Shown here piece after piece: positions 48,201 to 61,382 of a stretch of 64,000 bases of DNA. The position numbers and the translations under genes were made by a program. The notes under the pieces were generated by a model. It had not been told where the DNA came from. It saw only the letters and a program-made list of their open reading frames with translations, and did not search any database. The DNA is taken from NCBI GenBank assembly GCA_030141605.1, contig JAQGDQ010000001.1, positions 2,452,501-2,516,500 of the forward strand. The letters are read 5' to 3'. This DNA comes from Tubiluchus corallicola. Lineage: Eukaryota > Priapulida > Priapulimorpha > Priapulimorphida > Tubiluchidae. Every line of letters starts with the position of its first letter. Within the stretch, counting starts at the first letter, position 1.

Positions 48201-51200
48201 CCTTTGTTTACCACGTGTTTTTAACAACTGGAATTGTCAGTTTATGTTTTTGCTTACTTTATTCTTAAAATCATTTTAACATTATGTGCATATAGAGAAA
48301 TTATTTAATGCAGGCAGCCGAAGCACTGCACTAGTGATGACAGTTCGTTGAAATTTTTATTTAAATTTCTAGGTAACTTAGATTTTTATCACGTAATATT
48401 ATTTTATTGGTTGCTGTGTACTCATAAGTCATACAAATCATATCGTTTCACGTCCAGAGTAAGTGTTATCAAAACGTTACTTTCTATATAAAGTAGAATT
48501 TGAAATTTAAATGAATGAAAATTTAAATCCATGGAACCCATGTTAAAAAAATCTGGTGGCTTCCTTCTCATATCATTCCAGGTATGCCACCGGTTATTGT
48601 TATCTTCATTAAATTGGTTTTCTGCAAGTTTACTATTGAAGAAATAATTTTATTTACTAATTTCTGTTGGAAATTTTCGTTTGAATTAAACTTGTTATGT
48701 TAGTAATCTTTTTCACATGTGTGGCCTTAATTTTTCGCGTGTACCTGTGTCCAGTTTAGTTTAAATAAGTATAATCAAAATAAATCAAGTAAATTATGGT
48801 AGCATCACATGCTATTACATGGACATTTCAAGTTAGGAATCACAGATGTTTTGTAGGTGTTATGTTGTTGCAGTCATAGTACAAAATCTCCCAGACGTGT
48901 TACAGTGTTGTTTATTTTGTTGCATATAATGGCCACCGATAATTATATTACTATCTATTGCTATTACTCTGTTACTCAAGTTTTATTTCGCTCGTTTTAA
49001 TAATGTCACACCGTCATGTATATCACAGATGAAACCATTATTACCAAGACGTATCAATGAAACTTGGTTTTTGGGTTTTATGAGAATGGTGTATGTAGTT
49101 TTCAAAACTTGAAGAACAACTTTTTTTCTCAACAATGTACGTTACTGTAGATGAAAAGTATAATTGTTTAACTACATATTCCTTATTTGGTGCTGTGCTA
49201 AAAAACATGTTTTGGCATCATAAGCATTTTTTGCCTTTCGCTCATTCTAAAAAAAATTGTGTCCATATTTACACAATTCAATGGGGTTTTCGTTAATTTC
49301 TCCAACAAAAAGGTGAAATGATAATAAAGCAACAAAGTGCATTGTTCTGGTAATCTAACCTACATTAATTAAACTGATCATAATTGTTTAGACAGATGAA
49401 ACGGCTGTCATTTTCTCTTGATACTTGTCTTTAATAATCTGTTGAAGCATTGCATGTCAGAAGTGAGAGTATTCAGAAAAATAATAGACTGGGTAAGGTG
49501 TTCCTGTTACATGAACTAGAAGGTTCTATTGTAGAGGGCGATTATCTTTGCTGGTCGTCACTTGTCGTTATTGTTTTGATGGCAATTAGAGCAGAGAAAG
49601 TAAACAAGTAAATAAATTCCTTTTGTTGAGTATATACCAAGCGGTAATCAGTTGATCCCAGCATCTTTTCTGCCATGTATTGACAGACAGTACAAATCCA
49701 GCTTTAAGCTGGTAACAAATTTTGCCTTTCAGTAAAAGAGTATTTGGGGCAAGCTTTTTTTCGGTATCATTATTGCACTAATGTTTTTTGCATTTCGTTT
49801 GACACGTCTGTTGGTACATCCTTTATGAGGAAGGATTTGGTCTTTCCACAAACATTAAGTAGATCGTCCCAATGAATGCTAGATTCGAGCTTGCAGAGGT
49901 TGCAAGTCCAATTATTAGCTAATGGATCACATAGGTAATTTATAAATTATTTTTATTTGAACGTGACATATAGTTTTATGTGTTGTACCCGGTGTGTGGT
50001 GGTTTTATTCTCTTTTGGTCTATTTATGTTTAACATGTTACTTACTATAATGTATAATTGTACCAAATTTTTCCAAATTTGAATTTATCAAGAATTTTTG
50101 TGGAATTAGTTGCAGTTAGTAATTAATATTAATTTTATACTTTAAGCTTTTTAATACATTTGAATAATTTTAATCTTCTATTTAAAAACGTTAGTTTTTG
50201 AGACACGTATAGTACGATTTTATTTAAGTGCAAGTATCGATCTTCTCATCGATAGATTCAAATTAGTTCACATCTAAGCTGAACGAGTCATCCAACATGA
50301 ACTTTAGGTGTGTTATAACATGTTATAACTTCCTGGTATAATTTCCTTCTTCCTAGTCAAAAGCCAACAATTGTCCTGTTATCGTCAAGCGGTAGTCGTA
50401 ATGCTGCCGATTGCTTTCACGCGGGTAGTCATATCTAATCTCCTACTTGCTTTCAGTAAGCACGCATTCAGACTAATTATGCCGAAAGCATAATTCTGTC
50501 TATTTGTAATCCAGCAATACGTATTTTGGAATACCAGTAATTTCAGTAGCTTGTCGTCCCACATTGCATTATATATTTAATGAAACTTAGAAATTACCAA
50601 TACAGTAGCAGGTGTTTTTGGTTATTCACGATTATTTTACATACGTTTGTGCAGAAATAAATTTCACTTCCAAGTGAAATAAAATCGGTACTGATAATAG
50701 TCAAAGAACTTTTACACATCTTTCTATATAAAAGTTTATGCGGAATCCAAGAAAATTAATTCATGCATAATTTCTTAAGTTATTCAGCACATTGCTGCAA
50801 CACTTTGAGTGTTTAAACTCTCCAAACTGATATTGTGTTGCTTTTTATTGTAATTTTTTTCTGAACAATCACCCATTTTTTGCAAATGTAGTATATCGCT
50901 ACTTAGCATATAAAGATAAGTGCAATAATTGTTAAATTGTATAGTAAGTAATTTACAGATATAAATATAACTAACTTCTTTTGATAATCGGTTAAGCTAC
51001 TTCTTTTTCTGTTGCAATTGACTGATCAGTCTTTTTTACTTATTGCTTGTACAGGTTCAAAATTTCTCTTTTACTTCACTGTCAAATTTTGTACAGTCTT
51101 ACTGAGGTTTATTAAGTTTTATAAGTATTAATTGAAAAATGGAGCTTCACTTGTTATCACAGTCCAATTACGTGCACAATGATAACTGCTATATACAGAC

Positions 51201-54200
51201 TTTGCAAGTGGAATTTTATTTGGACAGTCAAGACAATTTATAACTTTAAATGACTGAAAAGGTGAAATTGCTGGCATACCTGTAACAGCTTTCTTACAAG
51301 CCCCAGGCTGTACGTTTGGTTTACTGTACTGTGCCACAAGGTTACACGACGCAGAAGTTTTTATTGTGATTTAATTATTAATTAGTATTATTTTAATTTT
51401 TATAGTACCTTAGCTCATGCTTGGATGGTTGCAGCTACTGAACTGGACGCAGAAGCAGAAGCACACAAATGTTTAGCCAGTTATCTAACTGAAGATGTTG
51501 TGAAACCAATCAAAGCTTTGTATGCCAACCAAAGTAGAAACAGAAAGCAGGTAAAAAAGACTAACAGCTTTCAGGAGGTTTTGAAGGATTATTTAATACG
51601 TGATAGAGAAAAAGCAGATGAATTTGGTGAATGGAACTTGAAATGAATTTAGTGAATTAACAAATCTTGTAATTTCTCTTATACAATGAATGTTTCTTTT
51701 CTAAATTTCTTATAGAGCTTTTGCAAAAAAAAAAACATTTAAACTGTTGCATTTGTAAGTCGCATTTTATTTTCAGATATGTGTTAGCTATTTTGTATTC
51801 AGTATTTAAGACTAATTTTGACAGTAGTTTGCAATTTTGCAGAAATTTTGCTGTGGTTCTAAACAGCCATTATTTTTAGTGGCATGGCTTATTTGCGCTA
51901 TCAGTCATTTCACCAAATATTATGTTTTTGTTAAGATTTTGCCATAGTAAAATCTTACTGTTTTTTCATTGAGTTATTATTATTATTATTTATTCTCAGC
52001 CACTTTGACGCTTAATAACTCATAAGCCTTGCGAGCTAAGGTCACCAAACTCACAGGATTGGTAGGCCTGGGCGGTGGACGTACAACAGTGTAACAACCA
52101 GTGACCACTGGTCAAGGGGGAAGGGCAGTGGGCATTTGGTCTGTTTTTCCTTTAGGTCGCATCTCCTTCTAGGGCTTTTGGTTTTTTCTAATTTTTTTTC
52201 ACAAAGCTTTAAACGCCTGAGGGAGGGGCCAAAATGCAAAATTTGGGGTCCCCCAATTTGTGACCTTTTATTCGCTGAGCGCTAGGGACACAAAACTCAC
52301 AGGGTACACTCTCTGGCCAAAGTTATATATGTATACACGTGACCCGAGTTGCTGGGTCAAAGGTCACGGAGCGGTGGGGTCTTCATTAATTTTTTTAGGA
52401 TCCATCTGCTCCCACGGTTTTTGAGCTAGGGCGACAATATTTGGTATTGCGGTTAGGTGGGGCCAAGTTGTTGGATATAGCAAAATATGGGTGATTTGGA
52501 GGGGGGAAATTTTCCGATAGGAGGCAAAAACCAAAAAATGGGGGTTGGGAACAGAAATGCATCAAGTGTCGTAGAATAGTAACGTGTAGCATATCAAATG
52601 AAAGATTTCGATGAGACGAATCGAATGGCAAGGTTACAACGAGAATAGCCGACCGACCCATAGGGGGCAAAAACCGAAAAATGGGTGTCGGGAACTAAAG
52701 TGCACTAAGTGTTGAGCAAAGGTGCCTTGTAGCATATCAAATCAAAGGTCTCAGTGAGGCGGATCGAATGGCATCGGGTGCAATGAGAATAGCTAATCAG
52801 CGAGCCTGTTAGGGGGCAAAAACCGAAAAATGGGGGTCGGGAACAGAAATGCATCGAGTGTCTACGAATAGTACCATGTCGCATATCAAATGACTGGCCT
52901 TCATGAGGCAAATTGAATGGTATAGATTACAGTGTGAATTGTTAACCTATGACCCAGTTAGGGGCAAAATGGGGGTCGAGGAGACAAATGCCTTCCAGGG
53001 TCTATCAAAAGTAGGTTGTTGTATATCAAATGAAAGGCCTCAATGAGACGAACTGAATGATATAAGTTATGCCACGATTGTTGACCTTTGACCCGTGGGT
53101 GATGGACTGAAGTGTTAAATGCTGAAGTTTTATTGTGAAATGCACTTTCCACGTATTCAAGCAATTCAATAAAAGAAAATAAGCACTTCAAAAAAGGCTG
53201 TCGTCACTTCATTTTTAAGGCTGAATTTTTTAACTGGTGTTTGCAAAATCTTCAGTTTCTAACCACGTCAGAAACATTGTCAACTAGTTAGTGTTGAATT
53301 TCTTTAACTGTTTTGCCTAGATTGAAAGTGGTGTAGACAAGGCACTGAGAAATCTTTCAGACAGAAGGCAAGATGAGTCCAAGGTATGACCGAGCATTTT
53401 AATTGTAAACGGAATACGGCCTGTAGGATTGCAGGTGGAGCTTAATCATTTATTAGTAATTTACAGAACTATCGCTAATGTGTAATTCAAATGCAGGTTT
53501 AATGTTTTGATAATGCCTTAGCAATTATGTTCATTTTCCTGCTTGAAAAAATAGTGCACATTCATTACCTCCACTAAGGAGGTTATGTTTTCATCGCCCT
53601 TGTTTTGTGAATTTGTTTGCTATTTAAAGAAATGATGCAAAAACTGCTTCATCAATTTTTATGAAAGCTTGTGGAGGGGTGGGGCATGTGGCAAAGGAGG
53701 TTTTCAATTTTTATGCAATTCGGAACATCTCTGAGGAAATTTGGTGCCAAATGAATATTTTTTACTGTTTTTTCGCTAAATTTGACAAATACTGTGCAGA
53801 AAGAACTTTTGTTGCAGCACTATGTGGGTTTCTTGGAGGGAGTTTTATACCTCTTTGGTGAAGGAGGAATTGGGTTACAACATAGGATAGCTATGAACGT
53901 CCTCAGGTTCAATTTCGGGGATTCTTGCTAGGATGCTGTAATGATGAATACAGGTCTATTGTGTGACATCGTCACTTATATTCTGAACTTATCTCAGTGT
54001 ACCATATGTATAATTGTAAATGCACTGTATTTAATGGTTAAGACCAGTAGAACAATTACTCATTACATTTTAACCTGGCTGTATAGTTTAGCAAGTATAG
54101 GGCAAATATAGTATATGGTCAGGCCTTAGCAGAAACCTTTGCTCTCCTGCGTGCCCTTTTAGTTTTTGTTGGTTGTTGTGAGAAAATGAATGGTCATGGA

Positions 54201-57200
54201 AGGGTGGTAGATTCAAATATGACATGGTCACGAGACCGCTGACTATGTTGCATTTATGACTGTGGAGCCCTCTGTATGGAGAAAAACCTCAAGTGTATGG
54301 AACTCCTTTATTATTTGCAGTTTTTTGTCATAATTATTGTTTTTGTAATTGTCTTTTGACAGGCCAAGAGGCAGGATTTTGCTTGCACAAAACAGAATGA
54401 ACTTCTACAAGATCAAGTCATCGAGATGAAGGCAGGTCGAGGAAAATCTTCCAGTGATAAAGATTTGCATAAAGTTAGTATTCCAGTGTAAATGTGTGCT
54501 TAATGTTTTTGTAGTGACAGAACTTACGGTTGTTATCTTGTTCATGTTGTCACTCTGTTTTGCATTAATTCTTGATTTTTATACTAATTTAATTTCATGT
54601 GTGTAACTTGTATAAGATTATGTATAATTTGTTGAATTTGCACATTATTTTTGTCCAGTGAGATTAAAATTGGATTTTCCTTATGTTCAAATGTACATTA
54701 TACTAATTTATGGTTGTATTGTATATGCATTTTTAGCATTTAGTGAAAGGACAGTTGCATACTTAGGAGAAGAAAAGGCAAAAACTAAATATTTCTGAAA
54801 CAAAATTTAGTATCACCATGTTTAGTATCTTAAATTATATTTTCTTATTCTATTTCTAGTTTATTCATTATTTAGTAAATGCCTTCCTTCTGCTCATGTC
54901 CACAAACGATTACATCTTGCATTAGCATTTAATACTTCTAGATATACTTTTGTTTCATTCATTTTAAAAATAGTTTGCCCGTCATAGTTATATCTTCTCT
55001 GTTTAATTCTATTGTTATCCCTATTTCAATCAAAATTACCGATCAGTATGATTCTTTCGTACGCTGTTTTTTCTTGATGGTGTTTAGTCTGAGGAAACAT
55101 TAAGCCACTTTTCATAAAATACATTTTTGTCTATTTGTTGCCTCGGTGTGTCAGTGCCCTAAATTTTAATATATTTAGTAAGTTCTGTTAAGCTTACTAT
55201 CTGTGAAATTTTACACATTTTGTAGTTGTTTTGAAATAGCTGAGGAAAACGAAAAGAAAAACACCAAGGAGCTTTTTTAAAGTAAATTTTGTAGTGCTTA
55301 TACTACTGAGGAGGAAATTTAATTATTGTTTTTAATTATTTTTTTCTGTTTTTGTTGTACAGGTGGAAAAGAAGAGAAAAGCTGCAGAAGACGCCTTGAA
55401 GAAAGCTGATCAGGAGTACCATGAAGCATGCCAACGTGCAGAACGTGCCAGACAAGAATGGGAAACACTCGTGTTTAAAGTATGATTTTCAGAGACAAAA
55501 ACTTATTATAAAATAGCTTTTGTTTTTGGAATTTGGTACGGCCTTTTTTGCTTTGATGACAGAGTTCTTGGTGAAACAAGGGAACTTTAACAAAACTCTT
55601 TCCATTTTTAAGGATTATCTGATTGACTGATCGAACCTTGTTCCAAGAACATTGAAATTAAGATTTAAGTAAGCTAACAAAATATATTTAAGCACAGCAA
55701 AATACTATAGAAATTTTTTTCTAGATGGATTCGTGCTATTTATTTGTTAGATAAACAAATATTTCATTCACTTCTCAATGTGTATGACACAAATATAAGC
55801 AATTATATAGTATAGGAAGCATTCCAAAGTTCAAAGACTGGATTTGTTGAGGCTGCACTGTCTGCTACATGGTAGCAAAAAAACTATTGCCAAGATAAAT
55901 CTTGTTTTAACATTTGAAAAATATTGCTAACAGCAATTGTCAAGTTATACACTTATTGTCCCATGTGCTGTGAGTTTAGTGTGTTAAATGTTCTGTTTTT
56001 TCTGTTTAGGGAGTAGGCCAACTACAAGTGATGGAAGAAGAGCGAATAGCATACATGCAGGATATGTTAAACAAGTACAATAATCACATAAATTTGCTGG
56101 GTCCAAAAGTTAATCAGGTACTTTTTATGTCAGTGTGTAATTACATTGTATTTTAGAGAGTTGCAGTATTCACATGATACCTGCAATGTCACACTGTAAC
56201 AAAGGCAAGTTAGATTGTTTCTTGATTCTTAATACAAGTTACTTATTTGGCATGGATGACATTTTTAATTTTTAAGTTAATCTATTTGGATTTCTGCAGT
56301 TGATCAGTTACCTACAACCTAAGGTAAAGACTTTCTGATGATAAAGCAAACAAATAAATTTTGCTTTTTCTCCACAGGGATGTGAGAGACTAAAAACTGC
56401 TGCGTTGAATATAGATCCATTGACTGATGTTCAAAAAGTTGTCACAGAAAAAGGATTGGGTCCATATATGCCCGAACAACGACTTTATGATTACTATGTA
56501 AGACATTTCTTGTAGTTAGCCCTAAGTGAGGCACTATTTTGTTGTTCTGAGCCACCAAGGATATTGTTTTATGCATAGACTTGAAATTTGTCAAGTTAAA
56601 ATTTGTCTTGCATTTGTGAAAACCCGAAAAAAGTTTACTATATTGATGTCATTAACAATAACAGAACTGTATTATTTATTGCATATTGCACAGAAGCATG
56701 TAATGTGCTTAAATTTAATGTGTGTATATTTAACAGGCAGAGGACACATGTAACAAGATGGATAGTGAGAGGAGGAAGCATTCCTTAGAAAAGGTTTTAC
56801 TATTACTTAAGCATGATATCGAGCGGGAAATTAAAGGAAAAGAAGGTAGAGCTTTTTTAATTTATCGAACGAGCACTAGCATTAAAAACAAACTGAAAAT
56901 GATGACTAACAGAGTAGCGAGAAGTTACCATGATTCTATAATGTGCAATTTTGAGAACATTTTGTCTTATAAATCCCTCAGTGATTATAAGATAGCCTTG
57001 TTCAAAGTTCTTTATCATCGTATCTTTAAGACTGTAAAATAAGTGATAATTGTCAGCATTCTCTCACGACATTCATTTTTTTGTTGTGTGATTTTGCAGG
57101 AATTGAACACTTGGAGAAAGTTTATAGGGATACACCCAACTTTGCTGATGGTGAAGCTCAGCAAGAGGTTCAGGATAAGAAGGCGCATGCTAATGCAATG

Positions 57201-60200
57201 TTGGACTACCTACAGGCATCTCATTACAAAGTTGCAGTATCATTAGCTAAACTGGAAGCTCGACCTAAACCTTCACATCCATTGGCTCAATACATAGAGA
57301 GCCACAATGATAAACAAGTATGTCGGGATAAATTTTATTGGCATATTTGCAGTACTAAGAATTTTTGATATCATCACGCATGTGTAAAATGCGAAACTGA
57401 TATTTTAGGGAGAAAAGTGTCGAATTGGATATTTTATCAAATTGATGATTTTAGCATTTTACCATGTGGACATAAAACAAAGTTTGACTATTTTGGATTT
57501 TTCCATAATCTTTTGAGAATGATTTACTTATAAATCTTTTCTTTAACAATAGACTTTGCACTTTTTTCTCACTTTGTCTGTAATTGTAGTGCTTATCACA
57601 GTTTATTGGGAAAGAAGTGGAATAAAAAATCTGATTTGCTTTGCGTGTGGTCATTTGATACCCGAAAATGTTGATCAGGAGCTTGCAAAATGAAAAAGTC
57701 AGATTCTGTTTTGCCATTCTTTTTTAATATATAAAACTGCAAAGCTTGCTCATTGCTTTCTTGACTGCTAAAATCTTAGTGTTTTGTGTTTAGTTCAGTA
57801 TATTTAAATATATAACAGAAGTAAGCGTAACATATAATATAGCCTTTTAAATTAAAATTGAACTTACGTAGTTTTTCTCAAAAGTTTTCGTTTTTTAATA
57901 TGAGGCTAGAATTACAGTAAACTCATATACACTGTAGTATTATTTATTCGGTTCAAAATAGACACATTCAGATGAAGTTTTCTCTTGCTGGGAGCTTATT
58001 GGCGTCTTTGGGACAATTTGTAGAAAAAATACTGCAGACAATGCACAGCCATTTGGGCTTTCAGTAAGAGAATCAGCAAGTAAACAATTAATTTTATTAG
58101 TTTTACTTTCTTAACAAATATTTAGAGCTAGAAAGTAAATTGCAGAACCTTGAAATTTTGAAGTTGTTTAATAATTAGGCTTCTAGCTAATGTTTTTTGC
58201 AATAATATTATATTGGATTTAAGATAATAGCTTTCTAATTGACATTTACTTATTTTGTCATTCATATGCTCATATTGGTGATGTATGGCATGCTTTCATA
58301 TAAATTGTTTTATTTCCAGGGTATGATTGAGACAGTGTTACGTCGTCCTATTAATGTCGCATCTGGAATGGATGTTATGTGTAATTATGTCGATTATGAT
58401 AATCGAGCTCCTGGTGATGGTGGGCCTCCTGCCTTGTTGTATGGTAAGTCTTTCATCTGTTAACTGCCTCTGATCATAAAGCATTTTACCACTTTATCTG
58501 CTTTTAATAATTTTTCTATAATATTCATAAAATTCAGGAACATTGTTTTAATAGATACTGTGTTGGCTTGTTCACCACCTTTTTATTGGTAAGAAAATTG
58601 CAGAGTGCATTCTTTAAATTTTGCATTTTTAGGTTTTTTTGTTACATAATAAAGAAAACTAAAGCACAGGGCTTGCTTACAGAGCTATTTACATATGCAG
58701 AAAGTAGTTACTATGATGTGTAATTACTATTTTCTGTCATTTTGATGTTATTTGTGAATTGCTGAGACAACTTTCTTATAATTTTGTTCATACTGACAAA
58801 AATGAGATGCATATAACGAGATAGCATGAAAATACTACTAGCTGATAATAAGTGCTTGCCAGTTACACAGCTGTAGGATGGGTAATTAGATATCATTTGC
58901 TTTTGTTCATCTTAATTTTCAGAAGATGAGTTTTTGGGGTATGATACTGTTGATGACGATGCAGAGGTCATATGTCAGTGTCGAGCTATATACGACTACA
59001 ATGCAACACAGCATGATGAACTGACAATAAAGACTGGTATGAATACAGAATTATTATATTCTTGGCTTTTTAAAATAGCAGTTTGTTCCAATGGGTTTTG
59101 TGAAAAGTAATTCAACATAGTCTGTCTGCACACTTATAGTGTCTCTGCACACTTGTTATCCTGTATTGTTTGTGGTGTCGTTTAAATATTCTTGTTTAGT
59201 AATTATTTCTCGCATGTTAGCAAAGACGTGGTATTATTTACATGGTTGTTTGTTTGTCTACTTAACACGGTTAAGAAAAACACATGGTGCATATTCCTGT
59301 TTTCTTTATAAGTGCAATACAGTAGTCGCCGCTTAATAGACTCAATCACTTAATTGGCCCAAAAACGCCTGGAACGGGCCGCTTCTGTTCAAACATACAT
59401 AAAAACTATTGGTAATTGACTCAAATAACTTCGCTTAATTAATTCAATTATTTTTCCTTCACTTACTTAACATAAGACATTTGTATGTGCCCAAACAGCC
59501 TTTCCTACTTTTATGTCATCTTTACTTCCCTTTTGTGCATTATATATGTAGAAACAATCATGTTAAGTAGCGTTTTGTTTGTAAACAGGTACGTTTATCA
59601 TGCGCTAGTCACTAGGGTAGCTGTTTTACTTTGAATCTGTTGCACCCTCGCCCACTGCAATTAACCTCGTTACCCAAAGAATTTCTGGAAGCTAAACATT
59701 TAATCACTTGCCTAGCGGTTTCCTTTTGATGCTCTAGTTGCAAATCACGCTTTCAGGCTTAATGAGTTAATAGTCAAAGATGCAGGTAAGCCAGTATTCC
59801 TTGTGACTTACAAAAGTAAACAAAAGTAAGCATCGTACAGCACATAAGAGAATAGAGTTAAGATGGGAGGTTTCGGCGATGGAGAAAGCGTGTGTGATTT
59901 AGAAAAGTATACTTTTTAACTTATTGTTAATTCACTTATATAAATTAATATTTTAAAATATTTTTTCTAATTTTTAACCGCACAAAGGAATTTAGGCATT
60001 ACTTCGTTTCTAAAATTGATTAAAAGCCGTTGTAGTGCATAGTAAGCCGATAACTCATACTTCTATGGCACTAATACTACACTCATCGGTTAATAGGTTC
60101 AATCGGTTGATTGGGTCAAAATACGTCGGTCCCAAAGTGAGTCTATTGAGCGACGACTACTGTAGTTTGCTTTGACCCACACGTCTTTGCCAGAAAATTT

Positions 60201-60886
60201 AATCAGTTAGATGTTGTTGTTATGCCAGGGACCAGTAAAATGTCACGATAGCAAGCAGGAGTTTAGACGAAGCTATATGCGGGAAAACACGGGCACCACC
60301 AACAAGCACTAATTATTTTTCCAGAATTTGTGCATCATACAACAACAGACTTTCAATGTTTTTATCATTATGAAAACTTTGTGGGCCAACTTCTTCGCAA
60401 TAAAATGAAGCAACCGACTTTGAAGGAATTTTTGTAATTTTTGCAAATAAACAGACTTGTGTGATTTAGAAAAGTATAATTTTTAATTTATTGTTAATTT
60501 ACTTATATAAATTCATATTTTAAAATATTTTTTAAATTTTTAACTGCCCAAAGGAATTTAGGCATTACTTCGTTTCTAAAATTCTTTAAAAACATTTACA
60601 GTGCATAGTAAGCTGACGACTCATACTGCTATACTAGTAATACTACACCATCGGTTAATAGGTTCTGTGGGTTAATTAGGTCAGAACACTTCGGTCCCAA
60701 AGGGAGTCTATTAAGCGGCGCCTACTGTAAAGGGAGAGTTTGCTTAAAAGGAAATTTTTACTTTTAGGAGATAGAATTAATGTATTTGAGAAGATGGAGG
60801 ATGGCTGGTGGCATGGAGAACTAAATGGACAAATTGGCATTTTTCCTGCATCGTATGTGGAGGAGTGTGGTGCAGAAAAACTGTGA
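42273..60886 (+). CDS. NOSTRIN: NOSTRIN orthologue (F-BAR and SH3 adaptor)
   Basis: Fourteen exons join in frame: 42273-42521, 45900-45985, 46296-46376, 51406-51550, 53321-53383, 54363-54473, 55363-55479, 56010-56117, 56378-56497, 56737-56845, 57100-57317, 58320-58443, 58923-59036 and 60768-60886, giving 587 residues (human 506). Residues 84-340 form the F-BAR region (GEEFCKEVASYI, LNYAKGLSKI, then coiled coil). Residues 361-440 match NOSTRIN's own signature (KMDSERRKHSLEK, KLEARPKPSHP). Residues 528-582 are an SH3 domain (AIYDY, DGWWHGELNGQ, GIFPASYVEE). In mammals the protein curves membranes and links nitric oxide synthase, dynamin and N-WASP during endocytosis; the partners in this animal are unknown. 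Residues 1-83, all in exon 1, are an extra basic segment with PKRRRHNSE. The SH3 domain is split by an intron holding two transposon copies. Confidence 0.93.
42557..43511. mobile_element. AAAATGGCACAGG-ended repeat family, copy C
   Basis: The 955-base element lies in NOSTRIN intron 1. Its left end is a run of TAAAAATGGCGCAGG / AAAATGACACAGG / AAAATGGCGCAGG / AAAATGGCACA words; its right end is the inverted set (ACCTGTGC, CCTGGGCCATTTTTACC, CTGTGTCATTTTTAC). TTAGGGTTAGGGTTAC sits just inside the left run. Copies A and B share this layout. It is probably a non-autonomous DNA element. Target duplications could not be defined because the repeated ends blur the boundary. Confidence 0.75.
44601..44693 (+). 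CDS. NOSTRIN: Candidate alternative first coding exon of NOSTRIN
   Basis: Within NOSTRIN intron 1 an ATG at 44601 opens 31 codons, MYASTHNLLQDSPLSNEKDV and on to GRYELR, ending exactly at a consensus donor (GTAAGTG at 44694). The phase is 0, which is what exon 2 at 45900 requires. The frame is open upstream only to a TGA at 44538-44540. Splicing it to exon 2 would replace the 83-residue basic N-terminus by a 31-residue one. No homology supports it, and only transcript data can confirm it. Confidence 0.35.
46377..51405. other. NOSTRIN intron 3, about 5 kb
   Basis: AT-rich intron without an identified nested gene, tandem array or paired transposon ends. Small ORFs present are unremarkable. Confidence 0.6.
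52521..53095. repeat. Tandem array, four units of 143-149 bases
   Basis: Units start at about 52521, 52663, 52812 and 52961. Each contains GGGGCAAAAACCGAAAAATG (last unit shortened), GGGGGTCGGGA, GCATATCAAATGAAAGG-like, GATGAGACGAATCGAATGG-like and a GTTGACCTATGACCC-like end. Spacings of 143, 149 and 148 bases were measured at the same C of GGGCAAAA. The flanking 52010-52500 stretch (GAGCTAAGGTCACCAAACTC, CACAGG) repeats related words and seems to be its leader. It lies in NOSTRIN intron 4. Confidence 0.85.
53568..53877. mobile_element. Short palindromic-ended repeat (MITE-like)
   Basis: About 310 bases beginning CCTCCACTAAGGAGGTTATG and ending ACCTCTTTGGTGAAGGAGG, so both ends combine CCTCC and GGAGG as an inverted pair. 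The inner sequence (ATTTTTATGAAAGCTTGTGG, GGGCATGTGGCAAAGGAGG) resembles short interspersed elements with a 'CCTCCGC.TAGGAGGTTATG' start seen in several marine invertebrates. It lies in NOSTRIN intron 5. Confidence 0.5.
59320..60162. mobile_element. pogo/Tc1-mariner-type non-autonomous element (family 1, copy 2)
   Basis: 843 bases, flanked by TA at 59318-59319 and 60163-60164. Ends are CAGTAGTCGCCGCTTAATAG and, read inward on the right, CAGTAGTCGTCGCTCAATAG. Same orientation and layout as 7631-8458. It lies in the last NOSTRIN intron, between the two exons that encode the SH3 domain. No intact transposase. Confidence 0.88.
60165..60727 (+). mobile_element. pogo-type element (family 1, copy 3), left-truncated, with transposase tail
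   Basis: It has the same right half as copies 1 and 2 (GATTTAGAAAAGTATA, AGGAATTTAGGCATTACTTC) and the right terminus ...AGTCTATTAAGCGGCGCCTACTG followed by TA, but no left terminus. Unlike the others it keeps a coding-looking tail at about 60310-60436 that ends RNKMKQPTLKEFL and a stop; C-termini of the form KQ.TL.(D/E)F(F/L) are common in pogo/Tigger transposases. It directly abuts copy 2 and ends 40 bases before NOSTRIN exon 14. Confidence 0.7.
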
Positions 60887-61382
60887 CCGCTTTCCACCAG
60901 AACTGAAGACTGTGCAATAGTTGCGGCTATAGCAGCTGCAACATTCAGGCATTGTAATATAAATAGCAGTAGGTAACTTGTAAAAAGTGAGAAAACACAA
61001 ATTAGTTGTAAAGAATATAAAAGATTTGTATTGACTGTTGATGATATTTTTTGAGAGCTTGTTAGCTGTACAAAACCAATATTTAAGATTCTGTGATAAC
61101 TATTTTAAGGCAACTATGATACTGAATAGGGATAATGCCAATGTTTTTATATTAAATTTCTTTGTATTAATATTTTATGCACAGTAAAACTTAGAGAATA
61201 ATAATTTTAGTCAGTTTCCTTGTAATAATATAATATAATTTTGTAATATGATTTTCATTACATGCAAATATTTTTACTTGTAATAATATTTTTACAACCA
61301 AAACGTGATACACTTGATGTGCATGATTAATTTCTGACTTCTGATTGGAAGGTGATTATTTGTGCATGGTAAGTAGGTCTGT

